Source: an uncultured Draconibacterium sp.
Lineage (GTDB): Bacteria > Bacteroidota > Bacteroidia > Bacteroidales > Prolixibacteraceae
DNA length: 64,000 bases
Reading direction: 5' to 3'
Assembly (NCBI RefSeq): GCF_963676815.1
Contig: NZ_OY781365.1
Span: 6,172,501-6,236,500 of the forward strand
The translations under genes and the position numbers were made by a program. Positions within the stretch are counted from its first letter, which is position 1; the number at the start of each line of letters is the position of its first letter. Below the pieces are notes generated by a model. It was not told the DNA's origin and ran no database searches. It saw only the letters and a list, made by a program, of their open reading frames with translations. This document shows positions 17,586-25,556 of the stretch, in pieces.

Positions 17586-18593
17586 TTATAAACTATTCCT
17601 GACAATCATTTGCGCTTTGTTACGAACCTGCGATCTGTCGCGCGTTACAACCATATTGGCAAGTGTTTTTCCCATTTCCGTAAAATCGGTTGAAATGGTT
17701 GTTATACCACCCGAAACCACTTCTTTTAACATAGTGTCGTTAAAGGAAACTATGCCAAATTTTTTACCCAGTTTAAACTTACAATATTTGGCAATTTTCA
17801 CCATTTCAACCAAGTCGCGGTCCGAAATTAGGAAGTAAGCTTCCCACAACGATGGTTTCACACCAGTGAGCGATTTTACAATCTCGTACTTAAAATCATT
17901 TTCCTCACAAAAACGCTGAAATCCCTCCGAACGCTCTGCCGGTTCTTTTCCGCCCGGATTTACGAATACTAACTTCCGGTACTTTTCAATCATCTCCTTT
18001 CCTGCAACCAAAGCGTCGTAAAAATCCTGCTCAAAATCCTGGTAAACCACCGGGTAGCGTGTTAGTTCAGGTTTCAAACGATCGATAATATAAACGCGGT
18101 CTTCAGGTAATTTTGATAATAAGTGCCCCGTATTGTCAAAAGTGGCCGGCATTATTAAATACGATGTATAGTTACCAATACTTTCGGTAATCAGATTTTT
18201 AAATACCTTATAATTAAAATGATGAAAATATACTTCAACCGTTGCCTTGCCTTTAAACGAATTTATCAGGGAATTATACAAGTCCTCTTTAAATGCATTT
18301 AACTCGTCGAATAATACAAAAACACGTTCTTCAACTTTTATTTCAGTGCTGGCAATGTAATACCCTTTTCCGGGCTGACTTTTCAAAATGCCTTTCGACT
18401 TTAGTTCGTTAAAAGCAAACATCACCGTATCGCGGCTAAGATTAAACTCCGAACAAATCTCATTAATCGAAGGAACCTTATCTCCTTTTTTTAAACGTCT
18501 TTTTTCAATTGATTTTAGCACCGAATCGATTATCTGGCGATATTTCGGCACCGATGACTTTGGATTGATTGAAATTACTCTGGTTCTTGGCAT
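17586..18593 (-). CDS. GntR-family regulator with LacI-like sensor domain (gal regulator)
   Basis: 335 residues. An N-terminal GntR winged helix (~15-80, VPSINEICSEFNLSRDTV and LKSQPGKGYYIAS) is fused to a periplasmic-binding-protein-like effector domain of the LacI type, an architecture seen in Bacteroidota sugar regulators such as FucR. It sits between the galK operon and the divergent galM gene. Two identical 19-bp operators flank it, one at the galK promoter and one 59-77 bp upstream of its own start, so autoregulation plus control of gal genes is inferred. The ligand is probably galactose or a phosphorylated or isomeric form. Confidence 0.85.
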   Translation of the reverse strand: MPRTRVISINPKSSVPKYRQIIDSVLKSIEKRRLKKGDKVPSINEICSEFNLSRDTVMFAFNELKSKGILKSQPGKGYYIASTEIKVEERVFVLFDELNAFKEDLYNSLINSFKGKATVEVYFHHFNYKVFKNLITESIGNYTSYLIMPATFDNTGHLLSKLPEDRVYIIDRLKPELTRYPVVYQDFEQDFYDALVAGKEMIEKYRKLVFVNPGGKEPAERSEGFQRFCEENDFKYEIVKSLTGVKPSLWEAYFLISDRDLVEMVKIAKYCKFKLGKKFGIVSFNDTMLKEVVSGGITTISTDFTEMGKTLANMVVTRDRSQVRNKAQMIVRNSL

Positions 18594-18947
18594 TTAGTTA
18601 AGCTTTACACAAAAATAGTAGTTTTTTATTACAAAATGATGTTTTAAAACACCACCAGTACCTACCAGTTAATATTCTGATTTTTCGCATTTTTGTTCGG
18701 CAAAATTTGTAGTGCAGTTATTTACCACAAAATTGAGCTACAAATAAATCATAACAAATGTTACAAAACTGTAAAACGACTTTATTTTTTAACCAAAGCT
18801 AAAATATAATACCCGGCTTTAATAACTTTGGAGAAAAATTCAGGAAAAAACAGTAAAATAGCACACAGTAACACATAAAAAGTGGGCAGGCAGAAAATCG
18901 AATTTAGCTGCTTTTACAAAAATGCAAATTAGAAAAAACAAAGTATA
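18594..18947. promoter_or_regulatory. gntR-galM divergent control region with operator
   Basis: 354 bp without a gene. The 19-bp gal operator lies at 18652-18670, and it is in the same orientation relative to galM as the other copy is to galK. A -7-like TATTTTTG for gntR is at 18617-18610 on the minus strand, and TAACTTTG at 18823-18830 is a candidate -7 for galM, although no good -33 precedes it. The remainder is A+T-rich with nothing else I can name. Confidence 0.6.
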
Positions 18948-19985
18948 ATGAAGATAACAACAAAAACTTTTGGGACATTAAAAGATGGTCGCGAAGCACA
19001 GCTTTTTACCCTCACCAACGACACACTAAAAATAAATATAACCAATTACGGCGCCATTATTACCGCAATTGACATGCCGAATAAAAATGGCTCCATTCAG
19101 AATATTGTTTGTGGTTTCGATAAACTTGAAACCTATCAAAGCGAAGAGTACCTGGCATCATGCCCCTACTTTGGAGCCATAATTGGCCGATTTGGCAACC
19201 GGATTGCAAAAGGACATCTCGAGATTGAAGGTAAGACATACGAAATGGCAATTAATAACGGACCAAACCATTTGCATGGAGGAATAGAAGGGTTTGATAA
19301 AAAATTATTTGATGCCGAAATTATTGAGTCCGAAAACGAAGTTGGCGTTAAATTAAGCTACATGAGTGCTGATGGCGAAGAAAATTATCCGGGAAATCTA
19401 AAAGTAACCTGTATATATACGCTAAACGAGAACAATGATCTGGGCATTCAATATTATGCCGAAACTGACAAAACAACTGTGGTTAACCTTACAAACCACA
19501 GTTACTTCAATTTAACCGGAGGAAAAGACAATATCCTAAACCATGAACTGGAGCTTAATGCAACCAAAATGACAGCCATGGTTGAGCAAATACCAACCGG
19601 AAAAATTACCCCGGTAGTTGGTACTGTTTACGATTTTACCTCGCCTAAAAAGATTAATGCCGAAGGTTTGGAAATGGGCTACGACGATAACTTTGTTTTT
19701 GACAACGAAGACGGAGATCTGATTTTGGCCGGTACACTAAGCGAAGAAACCAGTGGCCGTAAAATTGAGGTTTACACCACACAACCGGGAATGCAGGTTT
19801 ACACCGGTTATTGGATTCCGGAATTTACCATTGATGGCAAAAAGAAATTCGGAAGCTACGCCGGAATTGCACTGGAAACCCAACATTATCCTGATTCGGT
19901 ACATCACCCAAAATTTCCGACAACGGAATTAAAACCCGGAGAAATTTACGATCAGAAAACGATCTACAAATTTATAACAGAATAA
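18948..19985 (+). CDS. galM: Aldose 1-epimerase (mutarotase)
   Basis: 345 residues; interconverts alpha and beta anomers of galactose/glucose so that GalK receives the alpha form. Recognisable motifs are NRIAKGHLEIEG, the NGPNHLHGGIEGFDKK active-site His loop, NLTNHSYFNLTG (second catalytic His) and IALETQHYPDSVHHP with the general-base Glu. No signal peptide is visible, so it is cytoplasmic. It diverges from the GntR regulator and has its own terminator, completing the galactose locus. Confidence 0.93.
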   Translation: MKITTKTFGTLKDGREAQLFTLTNDTLKINITNYGAIITAIDMPNKNGSIQNIVCGFDKLETYQSEEYLASCPYFGAIIGRFGNRIAKGHLEIEGKTYEMAINNGPNHLHGGIEGFDKKLFDAEIIESENEVGVKLSYMSADGEENYPGNLKVTCIYTLNENNDLGIQYYAETDKTTVVNLTNHSYFNLTGGKDNILNHELELNATKMTAMVEQIPTGKITPVVGTVYDFTSPKKINAEGLEMGYDDNFVFDNEDGDLILAGTLSEETSGRKIEVYTTQPGMQVYTGYWIPEFTIDGKKKFGSYAGIALETQHYPDSVHHPKFPTTELKPGEIYDQKTIYKFITE

Positions 19986-19989
19986 CAGA

Positions 19990-20011
19990 AGTGCCCGAAA
20001 GGGCATTTTTT
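19990..20011 (+). terminator. galM terminator
   Basis: TGCCC, GAAA loop, GGGCA followed by six T; begins a few bases after the galM stop codon. Confidence 0.8.
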
Positions 20012-20109
20012 ATGCTTACAAGCAAAAAACAACTTAACAGATTTTTTATACTTTTGGATACAAACGAATGTAAAAGAAATCCTGATTAAATTAACTTTTG
20101 TAATTACCT

Positions 20110-22014
20110 ATGAAAACCATTGTTGAACTTTTTGAAACCGCTGTTGCTAACTACCCCGACAATCCTTATCTGTGGGAAAAGACCAAAGGAGAATACCAGC
20201 CTACAACTTACAAACAAACACGCGAAAAGGTTTTAGATCTTGCTGCCGGACTCATTCAGTTGGGTTTCAAAAAAGGCGACCGGGCCGCATTAATTGCCGA
20301 TGGCCGCAACGATTGGATCATTAGTGAACTGGGGATGCTTTATGCCGGGGGTATTAACGTGCCACTCTCTATTCGTTTACAAAACAACGAGCTTGCTTTC
20401 CGCATAAACCACAGTGGAAGTAAATATATTTTTGTATCGAAATTACATGCTGCAAAAGTTGAGGAGATTCGTGATGAGTTGCCGGAACTGGAGAAAGTAG
20501 TTTACATTGACGGAAAAGAAAATCCGGGTGAAAACGATATTGATTACAAAGAATTGGTTGCTGCCGGAGCTAAATTCAGAAAAGAAAATACCGACTTAAC
20601 GGAACAGGTATGGAAAGGAATTGAGCCAAACGATGTAGCAAATATATCTTATACTTCAGGAACCACTGCCGACCCGAAAGGTATTATGCTTACCCACCTG
20701 AATTACGCGGCCAATGTGGTACAGTCAAATTCATTGCTCGATCTGCAGTCAGAATGGATAACACTGGCAATTCTGCCGTGGGATCATGCATTTGCACACA
20801 CCACCTGCTTGTATGTGTTTATGTACAAAGGTGCCAGTATTGCATCGGTTGAAATTGGCAACTCGCCAATGGAAACACTTCGAAATATTCCGAAAAATAT
20901 ACAGGAGATTAAGCCAACGCTTATGATGAGTGTTCCGGCTTACTCAAAAACATTCCGGAAAAACATTGAAGCAGGCATTCGTAAAAAAGGAGAATTCCTG
21001 TTTAAAGTTTTCCAGTTTGCCTTAAAAGTTGCTTATGCGCACAACGGCTATGGCAACAACCGCGGCAAAGGCTGGCGTTTCTTTTTAAAGCCGCTTTACT
21101 GGTTATTTGACCATGTATTATTTGCCAAAGTTCGTGATGGTTTTGGGGGCAACCTGAAATTCTTCATTGGAGGTGGTGCCTTGCTCGATGTTGAATTGCA
21201 ACGTTTCTTCTATGCCGTTGGTCTTCCCATTTGCCAGGGTTACGGTCTTACTGAATCTGCTCCCGTTATTTCGTCAAATGTTCCGCACGATGTTGTTTTT
21301 GGATCATCGGGAAAACTGGTTAAAAACCTGGAAATAAAAATTCTGGACGATAAAGGCAATGAACTACCTGTAGGACAGAAAGGCGAGATTGTTGTGAAAG
21401 GTGACAATGTAATGAAAGGCTATTGGAATAACCCAACTGCCACTGCCGAAACTTTGAAAGACGGCTGGCTGCACACCGGCGATATGGGCTACATGGGAAA
21501 AGACGACTTCCTTTATGTACTGGGACGGTTTAAAAGTCTGCTAATTGGTAACGATGGCGAAAAATACAGCCCTGAAGGTATTGAAGAGGCACTTGTCGAC
21601 CAGTCGCCATACATCCAACAGGTAATGCTTTACAACAATCAAAATGCATATACCTCCGGAATGGTTGTGCCCGACATGGAAGCCATAAACCGTGAGCTGA
21701 AAAATCGCAGCATCGAAAAAGGAAGTGATGAAGCTGCAAAAACTGCAATCGAAATTATTCAGAAAGAGATTAACGAATATAAAAAAGGCGGCAAATATGA
21801 AGGCACTTTCCCTGAGCGCTGGCTACCTGCCACCGTTGCCATACTGCCGGAGGCGTTTACTACTGAAAACAAAATGCTGAACGCCACCATGAAAATGGTT
21901 CGCGACAAAGTTACAGCACACTTTGCCAAAGAATTGGAATTTCTGTACACATCCGGAGCCAAAAATATAGTTAACGAGATGAATATTGAGGCTGTAAAAA
22001 ACTGGATGAAATAA
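20110..22014 (+). CDS. Long-chain acyl-CoA synthetase (AMP-forming)
   Basis: 634 residues of the ANL adenylating superfamily; activates fatty acids to acyl-CoA through acyl-AMP. The P-loop-like motif YTSGTTADPKG is near residue 185, the A5-type YGLTESAPV near 380, and the hinge/A8 region GDMGYMGKDDFLYVLGR follows. The length and the FKSLLIGNDGEKYSPEGIE segment fit bacterial FadD/FACL of the FadD15 type. No signal peptide. It is separate from galM (terminator between) and convergent with the TPR gene across a 15-bp inverted repeat. Confidence 0.9.
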   Translation: MKTIVELFETAVANYPDNPYLWEKTKGEYQPTTYKQTREKVLDLAAGLIQLGFKKGDRAALIADGRNDWIISELGMLYAGGINVPLSIRLQNNELAFRINHSGSKYIFVSKLHAAKVEEIRDELPELEKVVYIDGKENPGENDIDYKELVAAGAKFRKENTDLTEQVWKGIEPNDVANISYTSGTTADPKGIMLTHLNYAANVVQSNSLLDLQSEWITLAILPWDHAFAHTTCLYVFMYKGASIASVEIGNSPMETLRNIPKNIQEIKPTLMMSVPAYSKTFRKNIEAGIRKKGEFLFKVFQFALKVAYAHNGYGNNRGKGWRFFLKPLYWLFDHVLFAKVRDGFGGNLKFFIGGGALLDVELQRFFYAVGLPICQGYGLTESAPVISSNVPHDVVFGSSGKLVKNLEIKILDDKGNELPVGQKGEIVVKGDNVMKGYWNNPTATAETLKDGWLHTGDMGYMGKDDFLYVLGRFKSLLIGNDGEKYSPEGIEEALVDQSPYIQQVMLYNNQNAYTSGMVVPDMEAINRELKNRSIEKGSDEAAKTAIEIIQKEINEYKKGGKYEGTFPERWLPATVAILPEAFTTENKMLNATMKMVRDKVTAHFAKELEFLYTSGAKNIVNEMNIEAVKNWMK

Positions 22015-22031
22015 ATTGAATTATGATTTTC

Positions 22032-22107
22032 GATTAACGAATACTGCTTTGCGATTGAAAAATACAAACGGTCTTTTTCTTAAATCTGAAATCAGTATTC
22101 GTTAATC
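22032..22107. repeat. 15-bp perfect inverted repeat in a convergent intergenic region
   Basis: GATTAACGAATACTG (22032-22046) is repeated inverted as CAGTATTCGTTAATC (22093-22107) with a 46-base loop. It lies between the ends of the acyl-CoA synthetase and TPR genes. There is no T-run, so it is not a normal terminator. Confidence 0.6.
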
Positions 22108-22125
22108 AGTATTCAATATTCTCCG

Positions 22126-24348
22126 CTATTCTTCAACAAAATACCGTAGTTGATCCAACATAATCGGCACGTCGTCTTTATCTATTCCCAGACCAGTTAA
22201 ATAATGCAGGTCTTCGTGGAAAACCTCGAAAAACTCACGCTCGGTAAATTCTGTTTTTACAATCGACTGTTTGTAATAATCCAGCGCCTCTTTTCGTTTT
22301 CCCAAACACCACTGCACATGCCCCATATTCATCAGGTCGTGTTTATTGGGGCTGGCATCAAGCAGTTTTTTGAAATATTTCTCTGCCTGCTCAAACTTAC
22401 CGGCAACCAACGAACACCAGCCAATTGGCTTCCACACCTTTTTATTGTCAGGCATCAAATATTCAACCTTGAAATAGGTTTTTAAAGCCTCCTCAAAACG
22501 ATCAAGCTCCAGCAAACAGTGACCAATATTCAGCTGAACATTTAAATTCTCTTCATCCAGTAATTCAACCTCGCGGTAATACTCCAGCGCTTTTTTCGGC
22601 TGTTTTAAATTGCGGTAACACAATGCTATTTTATTGAGGTTCCACTTTTTGTTCAACTCAAACAGCTCTGCACTTTTATAAGCTTTCAGAGCCTGATCAA
22701 AATCGCCAAGCTTTTGATAACAGTAGCCGAGTTTTTGGTACAATTCCCCGCTTTTCTCCTCACTCAACAAGTAATTAAATACTTCGGCGGCCTCGTTGTA
22801 ATAGTTTTTCGAAAAATAGTATTCAGCAATATTTCGAACAATGCTGGCATCTTCTTTCAGCGTTTCGCCCAGCGTTTGTTTGTTATGAAAATCGAAATGC
22901 CAGTTAAAAATATCTTCAAAATCAGTTTTGCGCGGATACAATTTGAAAAAGCGGTACAAATCCTGGATATACAGATTTGAAATATAAGCTGCTTTTTTCC
23001 CCGGATCAGTCAACTCTTCATCGTTTTTCAGTTCATCAAACTGCTGCATTTCTGCTTTTAATCCTTCAGCCATAAACTCGCGGTTTTCGGCCGGAATATT
23101 TTGCAAACTAAAGCAAAACGAATACTTATCGGAATTACACAAAACCGGAGCTGCATCAATGGCTTTTAGAAACTGGTCGGTAACCGAATCGGCACGATTT
23201 ACCACAAAATCAATCTCAGGATTTTTGGTAAAGAATGGCATAAACCAGTTGGCAAATTCGCTAAAGAACGGGAACATTTTTAGCATGGCAAACGAGCTCA
23301 TAAAAACATCAGCTCCTTCCATTTGAAGCTCCGAAAACTCCTCTATTTTATTCATCAAACCCGGCGAATCTTCAAAAATCTTTTCCCACTCGGGATTTTC
23401 ATCGTCGCCAAGTATGTCGTCCATCAAACTGTCGAGATTGATCTTATCCTTCAAATTCGGACTTATCTTTATCATTTCCGGCATGATCTCGTCGGTGATC
23501 TTTTTCTGAATCTTTTCCGTCTCCTTACTTCTGATTAGCTGTATTATAACCTGTTCAAGATTTTGTTTGAAGTCAGGATTTTCATTCAGTAGTTTCAGTC
23601 GACCGGTTATCGACGGATAATACGACAAACGACTGTCGTAACGATAAAAACCAATGAGCAAACCAACAATTGCCCGCTGATTGATTTCGGGCAGCTCGTG
23701 TTCGTAAGCATCAAAAAGTACCGAAAATTTGGCCTCGTCGAAATAACGAAGCAAACTCATCAGCAGCGCCGAAACGATAAACGACTTATACGATTTCTCG
23801 ATCAGCTCGCTATTTAAAAGGGCCTTTAAAAATGCACGGTGCTCATCGTTTAACGCATTCTGAAACCATACAAAATAAAACAAGGTCACCATTTTTTGCT
23901 GATGATCGCGCGCGCTAATGCGTTTCGATGATCGTTGTACATCGGCATCATCAACCAACGAAACCAGCTGTTCCTGCAAATAAAAATCTTCCAGTTCATC
24001 CAGAAGTGTATTAAATTGAAGTGTTGGTTTATACCCGCGTTTTTTCTCGTAAGTAACCGTTGACGACATTTTCAATCGTAGCTCATCATAAATTTTGTCG
24101 CAAAGCTCGAAAACCGATACAATCAGCTTCCGGTAAACTTTTTGTCGCTCCGGATCCTGAATTCCTTCAACCGTATATTTTAACATGTAGCTGTAGTTCT
24201 GCTCCAGGTTGCGCCATTCATCAAGGTGAATGAGCAATCCGCTTTCATGAATCAGACTCCCCAGCAGATCGAAAGCAGGTTTTAATTTCCGCTCAGCCAG
24301 GTGCTGGCAGATGGTATCGTATTTTATTTTTAGCTCTTTATCGTTCAT
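22126..24348 (-). CDS. TPR-repeat protein
   Basis: 740 residues without signal peptide or membrane segment. The N-terminal ~450 residues are helical without a family I recognise. The C-terminal ~260 carry at least five tetratricopeptide repeats (for example YQKLGYCYQKLGDFDQALKA and LNIGHCLLELDRFEEALKT). TPRs are protein-binding scaffolds, so a cytoplasmic assembly or chaperone-like role is plausible, but no partner is indicated. The mirrored GCAGG array lies immediately upstream of its start, in the 437-bp gap to the CPBP protease. Confidence 0.75.
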   Translation of the reverse strand: MNDKELKIKYDTICQHLAERKLKPAFDLLGSLIHESGLLIHLDEWRNLEQNYSYMLKYTVEGIQDPERQKVYRKLIVSVFELCDKIYDELRLKMSSTVTYEKKRGYKPTLQFNTLLDELEDFYLQEQLVSLVDDADVQRSSKRISARDHQQKMVTLFYFVWFQNALNDEHRAFLKALLNSELIEKSYKSFIVSALLMSLLRYFDEAKFSVLFDAYEHELPEINQRAIVGLLIGFYRYDSRLSYYPSITGRLKLLNENPDFKQNLEQVIIQLIRSKETEKIQKKITDEIMPEMIKISPNLKDKINLDSLMDDILGDDENPEWEKIFEDSPGLMNKIEEFSELQMEGADVFMSSFAMLKMFPFFSEFANWFMPFFTKNPEIDFVVNRADSVTDQFLKAIDAAPVLCNSDKYSFCFSLQNIPAENREFMAEGLKAEMQQFDELKNDEELTDPGKKAAYISNLYIQDLYRFFKLYPRKTDFEDIFNWHFDFHNKQTLGETLKEDASIVRNIAEYYFSKNYYNEAAEVFNYLLSEEKSGELYQKLGYCYQKLGDFDQALKAYKSAELFELNKKWNLNKIALCYRNLKQPKKALEYYREVELLDEENLNVQLNIGHCLLELDRFEEALKTYFKVEYLMPDNKKVWKPIGWCSLVAGKFEQAEKYFKKLLDASPNKHDLMNMGHVQWCLGKRKEALDYYKQSIVKTEFTEREFFEVFHEDLHYLTGLGIDKDDVPIMLDQLRYFVEE

Positions 24349-24458
24349 AGCTTATCAAAGTTACAAAGACAAAAGTTTATCAAAAAGCTTTCCAAGAATT
24401 GTTATCGGCGGATTTGTCGCAAAACGTGCTTTTGGGCTGACAAAGTTTCAAAAAGAGC

Positions 24459-24720
24459 GTCCTGCGGGAATATTTCCCGTCCTGCTAACTTTTATAACGT
24501 CCTGCGCCACTTTTGCAGAATCCTGCAGGATATCCTGGCGTCCTGCGACTGTTTTATGAATTCCTGCAACACTTTTGGACGTCCTGCAATACCATTTAGC
24601 TCTCCGGCACCGCAGGAAAGGATAAAACTGATGCAAGACGGTATAGATCTCTGCAGGGTGGTCAGAAAGTATGCAGGACTATTTAGATCCTTGCAGAAAG
24701 GATAAATTCATTACAGGAAT
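24459..24720. repeat. Mirrored array of GCAGG motifs at ~20-bp spacing
   Basis: In this 437-bp non-coding gap, CCTGC starts at 24461, 24481, 24501, 24522, 24542, 24563 and 24583 (seven, steps 20 or 21). After a centre near 24600, GCAGG or one-mismatch forms start at 24612, 24633, 24653, 24673, 24693 and 24713 (six, steps 20 or 21). Read outward, each unit is roughly GCAGGAC then 13-14 bases, mostly with an A-tract in the middle. The two halves are mirror-symmetric about 24600 to within a base or two. The ~20.3-bp step suggests two helical turns, hence protein sites on one face of the DNA. Confidence 0.8.
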
Positions 24721-24785
24721 AAAAAAGCTATGACCTTAGCAACTTGGAACCGCTTAGCGCTTACATAAAGAATGAAGGACGTTAA

Positions 24786-25529
24786 CTACATCAAATAAAA
24801 TATACAGTAGATCATCCCTAAATTAAAACCGGAATGACACAACTCCGCACCCCAAATCGAATTTGAGAGCTTTTTCATTTGAAAAAAGAGTACACTTACA
24901 ATAAACATGCTCATCACCCAAATCAACGCCGGAACAAAATAAAAATTCCATTTCCCATTTATAAATACTAACCCAAAATGAGAAATATGTGTTAAAGCAA
25001 AAGCCAAACTATCAATAACAGACGCTTTTCTGTCACCAATCGAATTTGCAAAACTACCGTGAACTATACCCCGAAAAAACAATTCTTCTCCAATTGGGCT
25101 GAAAGTCATTCCAGTAATTGCCATGATTATAAACATTACCTTTTGGGCTTGGGCTGAGATACCAGCTGGAATATTATATGACTTTCCAATATATTCATAC
25201 CAATTTTCATAAGTATTACCAAATAAACCCACACCTAAGTATTGCAGTAGAAAGCTAAAAACAATACCAGAAATCAATGCCAAAAATAGAATCTGATTTT
25301 TTTTGGTTCTCCTTATTCCAATCTTTCTCAAACCATGCCTATTGAGAAATACAAAAGGTATAATTGCAGAAACGAACATTACTAAACCAATCAGGCTGTA
25401 ATTACCTGTCTCGTTAGCTTTAAGTACCAAAACAAAACGGGGAATACAAATTATAAGCAATAAGAATAATCCAAACTTACAGTTGAACTTAAATAGTCGG
25501 CTCCAGAAACCTCTTAATTCGTTTTGCAT
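24786..25529 (-). CDS. CPBP-family intramembrane metalloprotease
   Basis: 247 residues with about seven to eight membrane helices. The CAAX/Abi motif 1 is present as SPIGEELFFRGIVHG (EExxxR) and the later ALTHISHFGLVF supplies the conserved His motif. Such proteins process membrane substrates or act in bacteriocin immunity and prenyl-protein cleavage. The gene follows the AmpG-like gene by 27 bp in the same direction and could be the last gene of that operon. No specific substrate is apparent. Confidence 0.85.
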   Translation of the reverse strand: MQNELRGFWSRLFKFNCKFGLFLLLIICIPRFVLVLKANETGNYSLIGLVMFVSAIIPFVFLNRHGLRKIGIRRTKKNQILFLALISGIVFSFLLQYLGVGLFGNTYENWYEYIGKSYNIPAGISAQAQKVMFIIMAITGMTFSPIGEELFFRGIVHGSFANSIGDRKASVIDSLAFALTHISHFGLVFINGKWNFYFVPALIWVMSMFIVSVLFFQMKKLSNSIWGAELCHSGFNLGMIYCIFYLM

Positions 25530-25556
25530 TGGAATTTCTTTTACAACGAATACAAC

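Noticed and set aside
24448..24636. 62-residue minus-strand ORF over the GCAGG array
   Set aside because: The array step of 20-21 bp shifts frame between motifs, so the ORF does not show a conserved repeat protein; it looks like a by-product of the non-coding array.
24459..24720. CRISPR array
   Set aside because: The conserved unit is only 5-7 bp, the intervals 13-14 bp, and the orientation flips in the middle; no cas genes are near.
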